Source: Boesenbergia rotunda
Lineage: Eukaryota; Streptophyta; Magnoliopsida; Zingiberales; Zingiberaceae
Assembly (NCBI GenBank): GCA_024364735.1
Contig: JAGFNQ010001126.1
Span: forward strand, 44,759 to 108,758
DNA length: 64,000 nucleotides
Direction: 5' to 3'
Shown: piece by piece, positions 53,400-64,000 of the stretch
How the letters are laid out: each line of letters starts with the position of its first letter
Position numbering within the stretch: position 1 is the first letter of the stretch
Position numbers and translations under genes: made by a program
Notes under the pieces: generated by a model
What the model saw: only the letters and a program-made list of their open reading frames with translations
Databases searched by the model: none
Told to the model about the DNA's origin: nothing

Positions 53400-54955
53400 A
53401 CTCTATCTAAGTGCCTTAAGGAACTTTAGTGTTGTCCTAAGAGGCTTGTGTCTAATTGCGTGAGTCAAATAATTTTTGAAAATAATTTTTGAAAACATGT
53501 AATATGTATATTCAATCAGACAAGCATGAATTCCATAAAAATATTATTATGTTGAAGCACTATTTTGAAAATATATTTTTAGGAAAATATTCTAGCAATT
53601 TTGAAAAATAGTTTTGAAAAATATTGTTAATTTATTAGTCCTTAACATCTCACCCATTCTAGATGTCTCAATATGCAAGCATGGTTGCCTTATAGGTGTA
53701 TTGTGAGATGCTTGAATCATTTTTCTTAATTTATTATTAACTCTAAGATTTAATTGAAGCTTGTGTTAGATTCAAATCTGACAATAGTAAAATGAATTTG
53801 GTTTTCAATAATCGGCTTCCAGGTATTGCCGAGGCACTAGGCCTTCTTTGGCCGTAGCCTTATTGGATCATCAACCCTTTCCTTGATAAAGCCTTTTCTT
53901 GAAAATCCATTTTCAAGTTACTCCTTGAAATATTTTAGTCGAACTAGTTTGGTCTTGGATCGGTAGCTTCGGCTAGTTCCACCAGTCTAAAGAGACCAAG
54001 TAGAGTATACTTGACCTTATTAGAAAAGGTTTCTCTAACGTACTATCATCTCACCTCCTCCCAATACTAGGTTGATCAAGTTTCAATTATTCTTTTTCCG
54101 ATAGCCGTTCTAAATTATACATAATTTAAATATGAATGACATGTCATATATTTAAAAGAATTAGCAAATGCATGGCATGACAATTATGCATGAGTCAAAC
54201 AAGTCCAAAGCATTTTAATTACGTTTCTAAAGATGTATCAAATTCCCGATTTGATACATGTCGTGTGAACCGGCGAATATGTCAACCCACTTTGACATAT
54301 TTAACTTTATTAAATTAATTGTTGCGGTTTTGGTAAGATTTTAGTTTGAGTTATTTAAGATTTGGTTGGATTCAAGTTAATTAAGCATTAATTGAAGTTA
54401 AATTAATTAATTGAGGTTGAATTAATTAGGAATTAATTAATTTTAATTAATTTTATTGTGTTAATTTAACTTGAATTAATTATGATTTAATTGAATTAAC
54501 TTAAGTTTGAAATAATTAAGATTGAATTAATTAATTAATTTAAGTTTAATTAATTAAGATTGAATTGAATTAATTTAAGTTAAATTAATTAAGATTTTAA
54601 TTGAATTAATTTAAGTTTAAATTAATTTAGATTTAATTGAATTAATCTAAGATGAATTTAATTGACTTCATTAGGATTTAATTGAATTTAATTGACTTAA
54701 TTAAGATTTAATTAAATTGAATTTGAATAATTAAGATTTAATTAATTTGAGTTTGAATAATTAAGATTTAATTAAATTGAATTTTAAATAATTAAGATTT
54801 AATTAATTTTGAATTGGAATAATTAAGATTTAATTAATTTGAGTTTGAATAATTAAAATTTAATTTAATTTGAATTTAACTTAATTTAGATTTAATTTGA
54901 ATTTAATTTAATTTAAATTTAATTTAAATTTAATTTAAATTCAAATTAAATTAAC
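53400..54955. repeat. Non-coding region with a TTAATTAA-rich tract
   Basis: No gene was recognised. From about 54300 to 54955 the sequence is a degenerate low-complexity tract of AATTAATTAAGATTTAATT-like units on both phases, with no GC-rich interruptions. The part from 53400 to 54300 is AT-rich unique-looking sequence, with TTCGGCTAGTTCCACCAGTC near 53965 but no open frame. Confidence 0.6.
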
Positions 54956-55311
54956 ACTACGTAGCACTGTCTACAACAGAAGCAGAATATGTTGCCCTAG
55001 GAGAATGTGTAGCACAACTTTTATCGATGATGCACACTCTTAAGGACTTCCAGCTTGACTACACCCAAACCCAAGTCTATATTGATAACATTAGTTCAAT
55101 CAACTTGACTAAAAACCCAATTCAACATTCCCGAACAAACATATAGAAGTAAAACATCATTTTGTAAGAGATCATGTAGCCAGGGGTGAAATAGTACTTA
55201 AACATGTGGACTCAAAATCCAACTTAGCTGATATCTTTACCAAACCCTTACCTGAGTCTTAGTTTAGCTCACTAAGAAAACAGTTAGGGTTGTGCTTAGT
55301 AGAGTAGGACT
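54956..55311 (+). pseudogene. Sirevirus-like RNase H, C-terminal part
   Basis: Encodes STTEAEYVALGECVAQLLSMM, then QVYIDNISSINLTKNPIQHSRT. After a one-base shift it continues KHIEVKHHFVRDHVARGEIV and DSKSNLADIFTKPLP. These are the conserved RNase H end motifs of Ty1-copia polyproteins. The upstream RT is missing. It lies 1.4 kb before a PPT and LTR; that long non-coding 3' stretch is typical of the Sirevirus lineage. Confidence 0.8.
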
Positions 55312-56701
55312 GATTTATATTATTTTTTGAAAATCTTCTTATTTTTTTAAATTTGCAAATTTATCATTTCATTTATCAAGTTTTTGAAATTTAAAATGAT
55401 TTTCTGACTTAGTGTTATTTCAAAAACTACCCCCTTCAAAGCTAGGGCTTTTTCACAAATGGACTTAGCTTAGGCCCTAACCCTAGAATTGCATACACCT
55501 ATAGATCTAGAAGCCAGCATCTCACAAACACCTTAGGGTACTTCTGATTGATAACCTACACTGGGTTGAGATGCTTAGGTCTATGCCTTGATTCAAGATG
55601 CTTTAAGTCAGTGCATCTGCAGTAATTGGGACAATAAATACAAGTTGAACAACAATCAGGTTAAGTGTCAAGCTTAGAAAATCTAACTTGATCAGATCAC
55701 TTAACTTGACTAACCCTAGCGAAAGCTACTATTTATGATAGTTAGTAAGTAGCTAACATGGTTAGACAGGACCCGAACAAGATTGGTTTAATTTGGTTTG
55801 GTCCAAATTTTTATTAGAGTTGGTGCAATACAGAATTTCAATTTCTTACTAACTCTAATTTACTTGTTCTAATTAGTATAAATATTTTTTGATATATGGC
55901 AAAGGGGGAGAGAATATTTCTCAAATATTTCAAAAATTTCTATCTCTTTTTCAAAAAGTAAAGTAGAAAGGTCTAAGTGCTATGTTTTCAAGTACTATTC
56001 AGTTCTTAAATACTTCAAAGTTCTTTAAGTACTTAAAAATATTTTCAAACTATTTTGAGTAGTTCAAATTTATTCCAAATTTTTTTAAGTACTTAAAAAG
56101 GCTTTTAAAATTTTTCTAAGTATTTGTCAAGCTTTTAAAGTAATTATAAGTGCTCTTAAAATACTTCGAAAAGGCTTCAAAACTTCTAAGTGCATTTTGA
56201 ATTTTAAAGAAGTTTTTTCTTAGTAAACAAATTTGCCTGAGCTAAACTATTTTTCAAAAATTTGTTGGCAAATGTGCTAAGTATTCTTTTTAGTAAACAA
56301 ATTCCTTTTGTGAAAATGTTTTTAAGCAAATTTTTCAAAGTTGGAATTTTTTTTTAAAATCTCAAAATGAAAACTTGGCAAGGAAAATCAGTTTTTAAAC
56401 CATGTTTTGCCTAAGTAAATTTTCAAAATATTGAAACAAAAATTAGGCTTACAAAACCTTTTCAAAAATTGCGTAAGTGCTCTTAAGTATAATTGTCTTA
56501 TTTTCGAAAAACACTTAGTCAAAAACTTAACTTTTTTGCTAAAAACTTGAAAAACACTTAGCATTTAGAAAGTTTACAAAACCCACATGATATTGAAAAC
56601 TTCAAGGGGAGAATGTGAAATTCAGAGGGAGTTAAAATTCTGTTGTTAGATTACTATAATATGTCTTTAACTTAACTTTTTGAACCGTGTTGCCATAAAT
56701 C
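55312..56701 (+). other. 3' untranslated internal region of the Sirevirus-like element
   Basis: AT-rich, no domain recognised. It has many short repeats of TTTTCAAA / AAGTACTTAAAA type (about 55960-56200). It ends at a PPT (AAAAAGAGGGAGAT, 56702-56715). Confidence 0.5.
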
Positions 56702-57248
56702 AAAAAGAGGGAGATTGTTGGTGTCGGAAGCACCAAAGTCAAAACTTTGTTTTGATAATGACAAAGGGTTCAGAAGTTAAGATTTGGTTGTGATCTAACA
56801 AGCTGATTAAGTGTGCAGGAAAGTCCTAGGTACACTAGGCACTAAGTCCTGACCGCGGGCTGGGCAACTAAGTCCTGACCTAATGTTGGGCAATAAGACC
56901 TGGTGAGAGAAGTTGGGCACTAAGACCTGGTGAGTGAAGCTGGGCACTAAGACCTGGTGAGTGAAGCTGGGCACTAAGATCTGGTCGAGGACTGGGCACC
57001 GAAGACCTGATGAGTGAAGCTGGGCACAAGACCTGGTCGAGGACTGGGCACCGAAGACCTGGTGAGTGAAACTGGGCAAAAGTCTAACCGGAGGAGCCGG
57101 TTGGCAAAAAAGGTAAATTCTCCCGAGAGGAGTAGGTGAGGGCGCGTTTCCCGTAGAGGGAACATTAGGCGTCAGTTCGACCTAGGGTTCCATTTAGGAG
57201 ACCCCAAGTCAGAACCAAGACAACTTAGGCTGTAAATAATGTCTAACA

Positions 57249-59158
57249 TGTTGGAACCCGGATGGCTAGAGAGGGGGGGTGAATATAGCCAATCACTTTG
57301 ACCTTTGGCACTTATCAAAATTTCTGCACTCAACCTTATCAATAGCACAGCGGAAAAAACAAAGGAAACAAAGCAGTGTAGAAAACAAAAATAGAAAACG
57401 AAGGCAAACAAACACAACTAGCAAGATCGCTAACAAGGAGGGTTTACAAGGTTCGGAGATAAGTTGCCCCTACTCCTTGGCGTACCCTTAAGGTGGGCGA
57501 TCCCTTGATCGTCGGCAGATCAAGCCCCGGTTATCACCGGATAGAAAGCAACCTCCTTCTCGGTGGAGAAACCTCTCCACAGTGTTTCAATCACGGATTT
57601 AAGTTTAAGCACAAAGAAACAACAAGAAGGATCTTACTCAAACACTTAGCAAGGACAAGAACACAGCAAGCTTTCCTGAGCTCCATCCAGCGGCGATCTC
57701 ACGCAAGAAACCCTTCCTCGTGTCTTCCAGCTGTCGGACTCCAAGCCTCTTGTTCTCTCCTTCAAGCGCTCAAGTAATGGATGATTGCTTCTCGATTGCA
57801 GTCGCTTGCTCAAGGTGATGACAACTTCAGGAACACAGCAAGCAAGTTGTGGAGAACACAAGGTGCGGCAAGAAAACCAGTATTCGAACTCTTTTTTTTC
57901 TTCAACGAAGCCTTCTTCCACCCTTTTGTTTCTCCACTCAGCATCAGGTGACAACATCTCCTGCAGCCTCCAGCTGCCTCGCTACCAACGCCAGCTACCA
58001 CTGAGCCCTCCTTGGACTTCCTGAGATCCCCTCAGATAAGCTCCAGTCAGCAGCTCCAGTCTGCAGCTCCAGCCGTTGCAACCTGAGATGGAAAACGGAC
58101 AAACCTGCTCCAAGGAAAGCCTCCATTGACTTCTCCTTGAGTGTTTGAATCCTCCCCTGTCACCTGCAGCTTAATCAGAGTGTTAGAGCAGCATATCACA
58201 CAGTAAATCAAGTATCAGATGTAAGCAGCAGAGAATCGGATATGGTTAGGCGCGATCAGAGCGTCTGACAGTGCAATTTGAATTAAAGTGATCGGTCACC
58301 GGACCGATTAGAGAGCCTCCTGATCGGTCACCAAACCGATCAGGCTACGTCCTGATTGACCCCCAACGCTCAATCAGAAATCGCAATTTCTTTGGGACTC
58401 TCCTGGACCGATCACCAGACCGATCAGGAGCCAGTCAGTGGGTGAAACGCATACTCCTTGATCGATCACCAGATCGATCAGGAGCAGCACAGTAGGTTCT
58501 CAACCTCACTGTGTGCTCCCTGATCGGTCACTGGACCGATCAGTCATTGCTGGATCGGTCACCAGACCGATCCAGAATGGAGCAGCGTGCCAGCTTCCCT
58601 GATCGATCACCAGACCGATCCAGAGACTCAACCTAGCCCTCCAAGCTAGGTTTTCATTCACCTTAGCCCTCCAAGCTAAGGATTTTTCACCTAACTCTCC
58701 AAGTTGGGAATTTGCACCTAACCCTCCAAGTTAGGACTTTTCACCTAGCCCTCCAAGCTAGGACTTTTAACCCAACCCTTCCGAATTAGGACTTTTCCAA
58801 ACCTAGCCCTCCAAGCTAGGACCTGACCCTCCAAGCCATGACTTTTTCACCTAATTCTCCAAGATGGGAATTTGCACCTAACCCTCCAAGTTAGGACTTT
58901 TTTCACCTAGCACTCCAAGCTAGGACTTTTCACCCATCTCTTCCAAATTAGGACTTTTCACACACCTAGCCCTCCAAGCTAGGATTTTCAACACCTAACC
59001 CTCCAGGTTAGGATTTTCCAACACCTAGCCCTCCAAGCTAGGATTTTCCATACCATGTCTGATCCTCGATCAGGACTTAATCATCATCAATAATCATCCA
59101 CCTAAACTAAAATCGGTGTCAACACCAAAACAACAATCAGGGTCAGACTGCATCAACA
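57249..59158 (-). mobile_element. Solo LTR of Sirevirus-like family S1
   Basis: A 1910-bp LTR starting TGTTGGAACCCGG and ending GCATCAACA in plus order. It is flanked by a perfect 5-bp duplication, TAACA (57244-57248 and 59159-59163). It interrupts the S2-type LTR. Both palindrome classes are present: GATCGGTC about 58290-58622 and hairpins 58632-59050. Its hairpins show the widest range of arm sequences in the window. No internal region is present. Open frames at 57279-58024 are not genes. Confidence 0.9.
58632..59050. repeat. Hairpin array with compensating arm changes
   Basis: Nineteen- to 21-bp inverted repeats with a CCTCCAA-type loop. Arm pairs include CCTAGC/GCTAGG (58632-58650), CCTTAGC/GCTAAGG (58661-58681), CCTAAC/GTTAGG (58717-58735), and CCTAAC/GTTGGG with one G-T wobble (58690-58708). 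A few copies are imperfect. Confidence 0.9.
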
Positions 59159-59689
59159 TAACATATATTGTGTATTTGCTTCTTGTATTTTGGAACTAAC
59201 CCTGGTTGCAGGAAACGACGGGACTGTGTTTCTGCAGCTCAGGCGCCCAGGAGATGACTATAAAAGGGGGTTCACCCCCAAGGCTTCAGTACAACTCGCT
59301 CAATTCGCTTTCAACACTTTCGCTCAAGCGCTACGCTCCGACACGCTTTGCATTCGAGATTCAAGCGCCGACGATGACCCACTGCTCTGAGATTCCATCC
59401 ACTTCGGTTGTCGGTAAAACTGTTAATTTTCTTAAGTGTTGCAACTGCATTTTCCGATTCTATATTTGTACTCGAAACTATAATCACTTTTACGAATATA
59501 GAATTGTCCAACGTAAACGGTCAAGGACCGTAGGTCTTGGAGTAGGAGCTGACCGCGACTCCGAACCAAGTAAAACAAATCGTGTTAACGACTTTGCTTT
59601 ACTATTTTCGTTGCGTATTTCTCTTAAATTGCCCGAAAATTTTCGATTGATATTCACCCCCCCCCCTATCAATTTACTCTGATCCAACA

Positions 59690-62141
59690 CATTTAACACT
59701 TGGTATGGTTTGTACGAATGGTTAGTCATGTCATTTGGGCTTAGTAATACACATAGTACTTTCATGAGGTTAATGAATCATATTTTGTGTGCTTTTATTA
59801 GAAATTTTGTCATAGTATATTTTGATGACATCTTGATTTATAGCAAAAATTTAGATGAGCATCTGAATCATTTACAAAATGTTCTAATAATTTTGCGAAA
59901 TGAAAAGTTGCATGCTAATCTTCAAAAATGTTCTTTTTGTACTAATCAGATTGAGTTTCTTGGTTATATTGTTAGTGCTAAGGGAATAGCAGTTGATGAG
60001 AAGAAGGTTAAGGCTATTCGTGAATGGCCAACACCAAAAACCATAACTGAGGTACGTAGCTTCCATGGTTTGGCAAGTTTCTACAGAAGGTTTGTTAAGA
60101 ATGTTAGCACATTAGCTGCACCCTTGATCGAAATTGTTGAAAAGAATGTCGGATTTTATTGGGATAGTGAATAGGATTCAGCCTTCAACTCACTTAAGGA
60201 GAAACTAAGTTCTGCACCATTACTTGCATTACCTAACTTTGCTAAAACTTTTGAAATTGAGTGTGATGCATCAGGAATAGGTATTGGAGTTGTGCTAATA
60301 CAAAAAGGTCCCCCTTGCTTATTTTAGTGAGAAATTGAGTGGAGCAGCTTTGAGCTATCCCACTTATGACAAAGAGATGTATGCATTGGTGAGGCCTTTA
60401 GAGACTTGGCATCATTACTTGTGACCCAAGAAGTTTGTCATTCACACTGATCATGAATCATTGAAGCACTTGAAGAGTCAAATTAAGTTGAATAGACGTC
60501 ATGCGAAATGGGTGGAGTTCATTGAATCATTTCCTTAAGTGATCAAGTATAAACGAGGTATGGAAAATATTGTTGCAGATGCTTTATCTCGAAGGTATAC
60601 TTTGCTCTATACTTTGAACACAAAATTGTTAGGATTTGAATACATTAAAGATCTATATTCTAAAGATCTGGACTTTGGAAATGTATTTGAAGTTTGTGAG
60701 CATGCTGCATTTGGAAAGTTTTATAGGCATGAGGGATTTTTATTTAGAGTTAATAGGTTATGTGTGTCTAACTGTTCATTGAGCGAATTATTAGTCCAAG
60801 AAGTCCATGATGGGGGACTAATGAGACATTTTGGAGTGAGAAAAACACTAGAAGTTTTGTTAGAACATTTCTTTTGGCCACATATGAAAGGAGATGTAGT
60901 CAAATTTTGTAAGAAGTGTATCACATGTAGGCATGAAAAATCTAAATCATTACCTCATGGATTGTATACACCTCTACCAATTCCTAGTGAACTTTGGGTT
61001 GATATTTCTATGGACTTTATTGTAGGTTTACCAAGGTCAAATCGAGGTATGGATTCTATTTTTGTGGTCATAGACAGATTTTCTAAAATGACTCATTTTA
61101 TTCCTTGTAGGAAAACAGATGATGCTAACCATATTGCTGATCTCTTCTTTAGGGACATTGTACGACTTCATGGTGTACCGAAAAGTATAGTATCAGATTG
61201 TGATGCCAAGTTTCTAAGCTACTTTTGGAAGACACTATGGGGCAAGTTGGGAACAAAGTTGTTGTTTTCTACAACGTGTCACCACAATAAGATGAACAAA
61301 CTGAGGTAGTAAATCAAACCTTAGCTACTTTATTAAGAGCTATCATTCAAAATAATATAAAAGGTTGGGAAGATTGTTGGTCACATGTTGAATTTGCATA
61401 TAATAGATCTATATATTCTACTACTAATTATGTGTTCACTTTTTGAAGTGGTATATAGTTTCAATCCCCTAACTCCTTTGGATTTGTCACCTTTGCCTAT
61501 CTCTGAGCATGCTAGTTTGGATGGTACAAGGAAAGCTGAATTTGTGAGGCAAATGCATGAGAAAGTAAAGATGCAAATTGAAAAGAAGACTGAACAATAT
61601 GCTACACAAGCCAATAAGGGACGAAAGAAAATAATCTTTGAACCCAGTGATTGGGTTTGGGTTCATATGAGAAAGGAGAGATTTCCTGCTAAATGTCATA
61701 CTAAGTTGTATCCACGAGGCGATGGACCATGTCAAGTCTTGACGCGAACCAATGATAATGCTTACAAGCTTGACTTACCAGGTGAGTATAGTGTGAGGTC
61801 CACATTTAATGTTTCTGATCTCTCTTCTTTTGATGTAGGTAATCAAGATTCGAGGACGAATCCTTTTGAGCAGAGGGGGAATGATGGAGTCAAAAAAAAG
61901 TGAAAAAATTGCCCAACAAGCTAACAATATAGATCATGCTCAATCCACTCTAGAAGATGTTGATGATTCATTATGCATCAAAAGAGGCTCAATTACAAGG
62001 GCTAAGGCTAAAAAGATGAAAGAAGCACTTAATGTGCTAATTGAAGATGTAAAAACCAAAGCTACCATTGAAGAAGGTTTGACCAAGAGTAAGTCATACG
62101 GCTTAGTCAACTTAATTCAAGCCTTAGACGAGCTTAACTAG
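59690..62141 (+). pseudogene. Gypsy element F pol (RT-RH-INT), degenerate
   Basis: RT: YEWLVMSFGLSNTHSTFMRLMN, catalytic VYFDDILIYSK, CSFCTNQIEFLGYIVSAKGI, then FHGLASFYRRFVKN and WDSE, followed by a TAG at about 60172. RNase H: FEIECDASGIGIGVVLIQKG, then frameshifted FTHTDHE-like sequence and ENIVADALSRRY. Integrase: H2C2 finger with FFWPHMKGDVVKFCKKCITC, WVDISMDFIVGLPRS, FVVIDRFSKMTHFIPC, VSDCDAKF. The Glu region (QTEVVNQTLATLLRAII) is in another frame near 61300. C terminus: KRKKIIFEPSDWVWVHMRKERFP-like, STFNVSDLSSFDVG and GSITRAKAKKMKEALN. At least five stops or shifts are present. Confidence 0.87.
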
Positions 62142-62174
62142 TCACTTAAGTCTCTTGTCTATGTAAGAGGGATA

Positions 62175-62644
62175 TGTTGGATTTGTGGGTTCAATTTAGG
62201 CCAAATTTCTATCTTTATTTGGGTTGTAATAGTGTCAAGAACTCAATATGGCTATGTAGTCTACATAGGTCTTTACTAAATGGGCCTCCATTTGGCATTT
62301 TAGGGTTTTTAGGTAACCCTATAGCTATAAATTAAGGGGGTGGCGGCCACAACATATAACTTTTGGCATATTTCAATCTCAAGCATGGTGAGACTCTCAC
62401 TTGTTCGTTCTTCATTGAACTAGAACTTATCAAGGAATCCCCTTGTGGCGTTCAAGACTTATCAACCTACATCCCAAGGTTGTGGTGTCTATCTTATTCT
62501 TCTTCTATACCAAGGTTCGTACTTTCCTAAGCGTTGGGTCGAGATTTCTTTCTTTCATCCTCCATCTTTCGATTTAGACTATCATTCTCTCTTTCTTCAA
62601 TTTGTTGTGGGTTCTTGAGACATCTTCTCTATGGGTTCGCATCA
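62175..62644 (+). repeat. 3' LTR of gypsy element F (470 bp)
   Basis: Starts TGTTGGATTTGTGGG directly after a purine tract and ends GGGTTCGCATCA, where the array of gypsy copy G begins. A TATA box (TATAAATTA) lies at 62336-62344. The 5' LTR is not in the window, so the ends rest on TG/CA and the abrupt switch of sequence at 62645. Confidence 0.7.
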
Positions 62645-63310
62645 GTTCCTACCAGCTTGTGGTGCCGAGGATGCCCAAGCTGTGTAGACCTGGTCGTGGT
62701 ACTGAGGATGCCCAGCCGAGAGCAACCGAAGTTTCTACCAGCTTGTGGTGCCGAGGATGCCCAAGCTGTGAAGACTTGGTCATGGTGCTGAGAATGCCCA
62801 ACCGGGAGTCGCCGAAGTTCCTATTAGCTTGTGGTATCAAGGATGTCCAAGCTGTGTAGACCTGGACATGGTGTTGAGGATGTCTGACCGAGAGCAGCCG
62901 AAGCTGCTACTAGTTTATGGTGCTGAGGATACCCAAGCTGTGTAGACTTGGCCATAGTGTTGAGGATGCCCGACCAGGAGCAGCCAAAGTTCCTACCAGC
63001 TTGTGGTGCTGAGGATGCCCTAGCTGTGTAGACCTGGTCGTGGTGGTGAGGATGGCCGGCCGGGAGTAGCCGATGTTCCTACCAGCTTGTGGTGCCGAGG
63101 ATGCCCGGTCGGGAGTAGCCGATGTTCCTACCAGCTTGTGGTGCCGAGGATGCCCAAGCTGTGTAGACCTGGCCGTGGTGCTGAGGATGCCTGGCCGAGA
63201 GTAGCCGAAGTTCCTATCAGTGTTTGGTGCCGAGGATGCTTAAGCTATGTAGACCTGGCTGTGGTGCTGATGATGCTCGGCTAGGAGCAGTCGAAGTTCC
63301 TACCAGCTCA
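62645..63310. repeat. Tandem array of ~87-bp units, gypsy copy G (inverted)
   Basis: Reverse complement of the copy B array: units contain CCTACCAGCTTGTGGTGCCG, AGGATGCCCAAGCTGTGTAG and ACCTGGTCGTGGTGCTGAGG. About seven and a half units are present. Orientation is opposite to copies A and B, so copy G has pol on the plus strand. The open frames here are repeat artefacts. Confidence 0.88.
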
Positions 63311-63658
63311 CAGTTGTCGAGGATACTCCAAAGACTTGACCCCCTTGGCGTAGAAATAAATTATTTGGCATGGAGTGATATCCGATATGGTATCAGTACT
63401 CGACGGGGAGTGGAGTTTGGATTATCGCGAATAAAAAAACCTTATGGGAAATCACATTTCCCAAAGAACTAGAGTAAGTTATATCAAAAGACAAAATACG
63501 AAACATAGTACCCAAGGTAAGTTATATTTAGAAGACAAAATATGAAACATATTAGACAAGGTAAGATATATTCATTCAAAAGGTAAAACACTGACACAAG
63601 GTTTACAATCATAAACAATATGAAAGTCTTCTGGCGGCAAACGATAAATAAGATTTCA
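63311..63658 (-). other. 3' region of the antisense gene in copy G
   Basis: Non-coding DNA between the array and the antisense stop codon. It contains repeated GACAAAATAxGAAACATA and AAGGTAAGxTATATT motifs near 63470-63570. No gene was recognised. Confidence 0.45.
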
Positions 63659-64000
63659 TCAAAGTTCCTTCTCTTCCGCAGTCAAGTCCTCCTAGGCTTG
63701 GCCATCACTGAGGAAGTTCAAGTCAACACCTGGCTTCAGTACATCGGCTCGCTGGATTTGCCGAACAGCTCTGTTGAAGCCTTGCTTGAGCCTCTTTAGA
63801 ACTTGGCCAGCCATGATATCATCAAACTCCTCGAACTAGAGGAACTTGGCCTTGACAACGACATCTATCTTTGATTGACGGGCTTCCTCGCTGGCTTTAT
63901 AACCTTCTAGCTCCTTGAGGGTCTGATCCCATTCAGCCTTCATTTCTCTACGTCGGCTAGTGTTCGGTCTCAGGCAACAAGAGCTTTTCTGTATTGTTCT
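63659..64000 (-). pseudogene. Antisense gene of gypsy copy G, C-terminal exon (partial, runs off the window)
   Basis: The minus strand encodes EWDQTLKELEGYKASEEARQ, KAKFL, a stop, FEEFDDIMAGQVLKRLKQGFNRAVRQIQ, then DLNFLSDGQA, a stop, EDLTAEEKEL and the terminal stop at 63659-63661. It aligns with copy A (26100-26380) and copy B (44930-45180). The array lies beyond its 3' end, as in the other copies. Two internal stops mark it as a pseudogene. The 5' part is outside the window. Confidence 0.72.

Larger units (their letters stand above)
56716..59689 (+). repeat. 3' LTR (family S2) of the Sirevirus-like element, split by a nested LTR
   Basis: It starts TGTTGGTGTCGGAAGC after a PPT and ends TCTGATCCAACA. 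Excluding the insert 57249-59158 and one TSD copy it is about 1.06 kb. The first part carries inverted repeats with CCTGGTGAGTGAAGCTGGGC and CCTGGTCGAGGACTGGG (56880-57075). A TATA box (TATAAAAG, 59259-59266) and a terminal GATATTCACCCCCCCCCC block (about 59649) follow. It was inserted into the RT of gypsy element F, which resumes at 59690. Frames at 59190-59765 are LTR sequence. Confidence 0.8.
59690..62644 (+). mobile_element. Ty3-gypsy element F, 3' part
   Basis: Plus-strand pol from the middle of RT to the end of the polyprotein (59690-62141), a purine tract (AAGAGGGATA) and a 3' LTR (62175-62644). The 5' part is missing; a Sirevirus-like LTR ends at 59689. I do not assign the lineage. 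The sequence has no visible chromodomain, and the C terminus (RTNPFEQRGNDG) is of a common plant type. Confidence 0.75.

Noticed and set aside
59190..59682. Open frames of 66 and 158 codons
   Set aside because: They span the TATA-R-U5 part of an S2-type LTR. Similar sequence exists only as LTR.

Overview
This window is a repeat-dense stretch of a flowering-plant nuclear genome. It holds Ty1-copia and Ty3-gypsy LTR retrotransposons, CACTA and hAT DNA transposons, MITE-size elements, and primer-binding sites complementary to initiator tRNA-Met. I see no intact host gene. The sequence alone does not fix the species. Two N gaps (20045-20069 and 35521-36404) mark scaffold joins, so contiguity across them is not proven.

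Left part (1-12914): a Tourist-like MITE (184-397) and a non-autonomous hAT element (886-2266) with a perfect 8-bp target duplication and an internal minisatellite. A ~112-bp tandem array (3133-5346) is split by a solo LTR (3618-4834). An eroded CACTA element (about 5347-9727, minus strand) is split by another solo LTR (6747-7680). A second CACTA end at 9728 lies beside a two-exon fragment of a GH47 alpha-mannosidase gene (10358-10687). A dead hAT transposase follows (11620-12890).

Middle (12915-22613): the 3' LTR of gypsy copy C is interrupted by a minus-strand Sirevirus-like element (14377 to the gap at 20045) that keeps gag but has no pol. After the gap come the gag, PBS and 5' LTR of another minus-strand copia element (20070-21488), then AT-rich non-coding DNA.

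Core (22614-52407): two incomplete copies of one large Ty3-gypsy family, probably Tat-like, both on the minus strand. Copy A is 22614-31849 and copy B is 44317-52407. Each has the same plan: LTR, gag, pol, then a tandem array of ~86-bp units, then an accessory gene on the opposite strand. In copy A that antisense gene (23979-26380) has its own TATA box and two 65-bp GT-AG introns. A Ty1-copia element (31850-44316) lies between A and B. It carries one partial and two complete nested LTRs and has no matching target duplication.

Right part (52408-64000): a truncated copia 5' end (52408-53400), AT-rich sequence, and the 3' half of a Sirevirus-like element (54956-59689). The 3' LTR of that element contains another solo LTR (57249-59158, perfect TAACA duplication). 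The Sirevirus-like element itself interrupts the RT of a plus-strand Ty3-gypsy element F (59690-62644), which abuts a third copy (G) of the gypsy array and antisense gene (62645-64000).

The most interesting signals are the palindromic arrays in the copia LTRs, where both arms change together while the pairing is kept, and the spliced antisense gene conserved in three gypsy copies. Nearly all coding regions carry stops, frameshifts or lost catalytic residues, so the locus looks like a graveyard of nested insertions.
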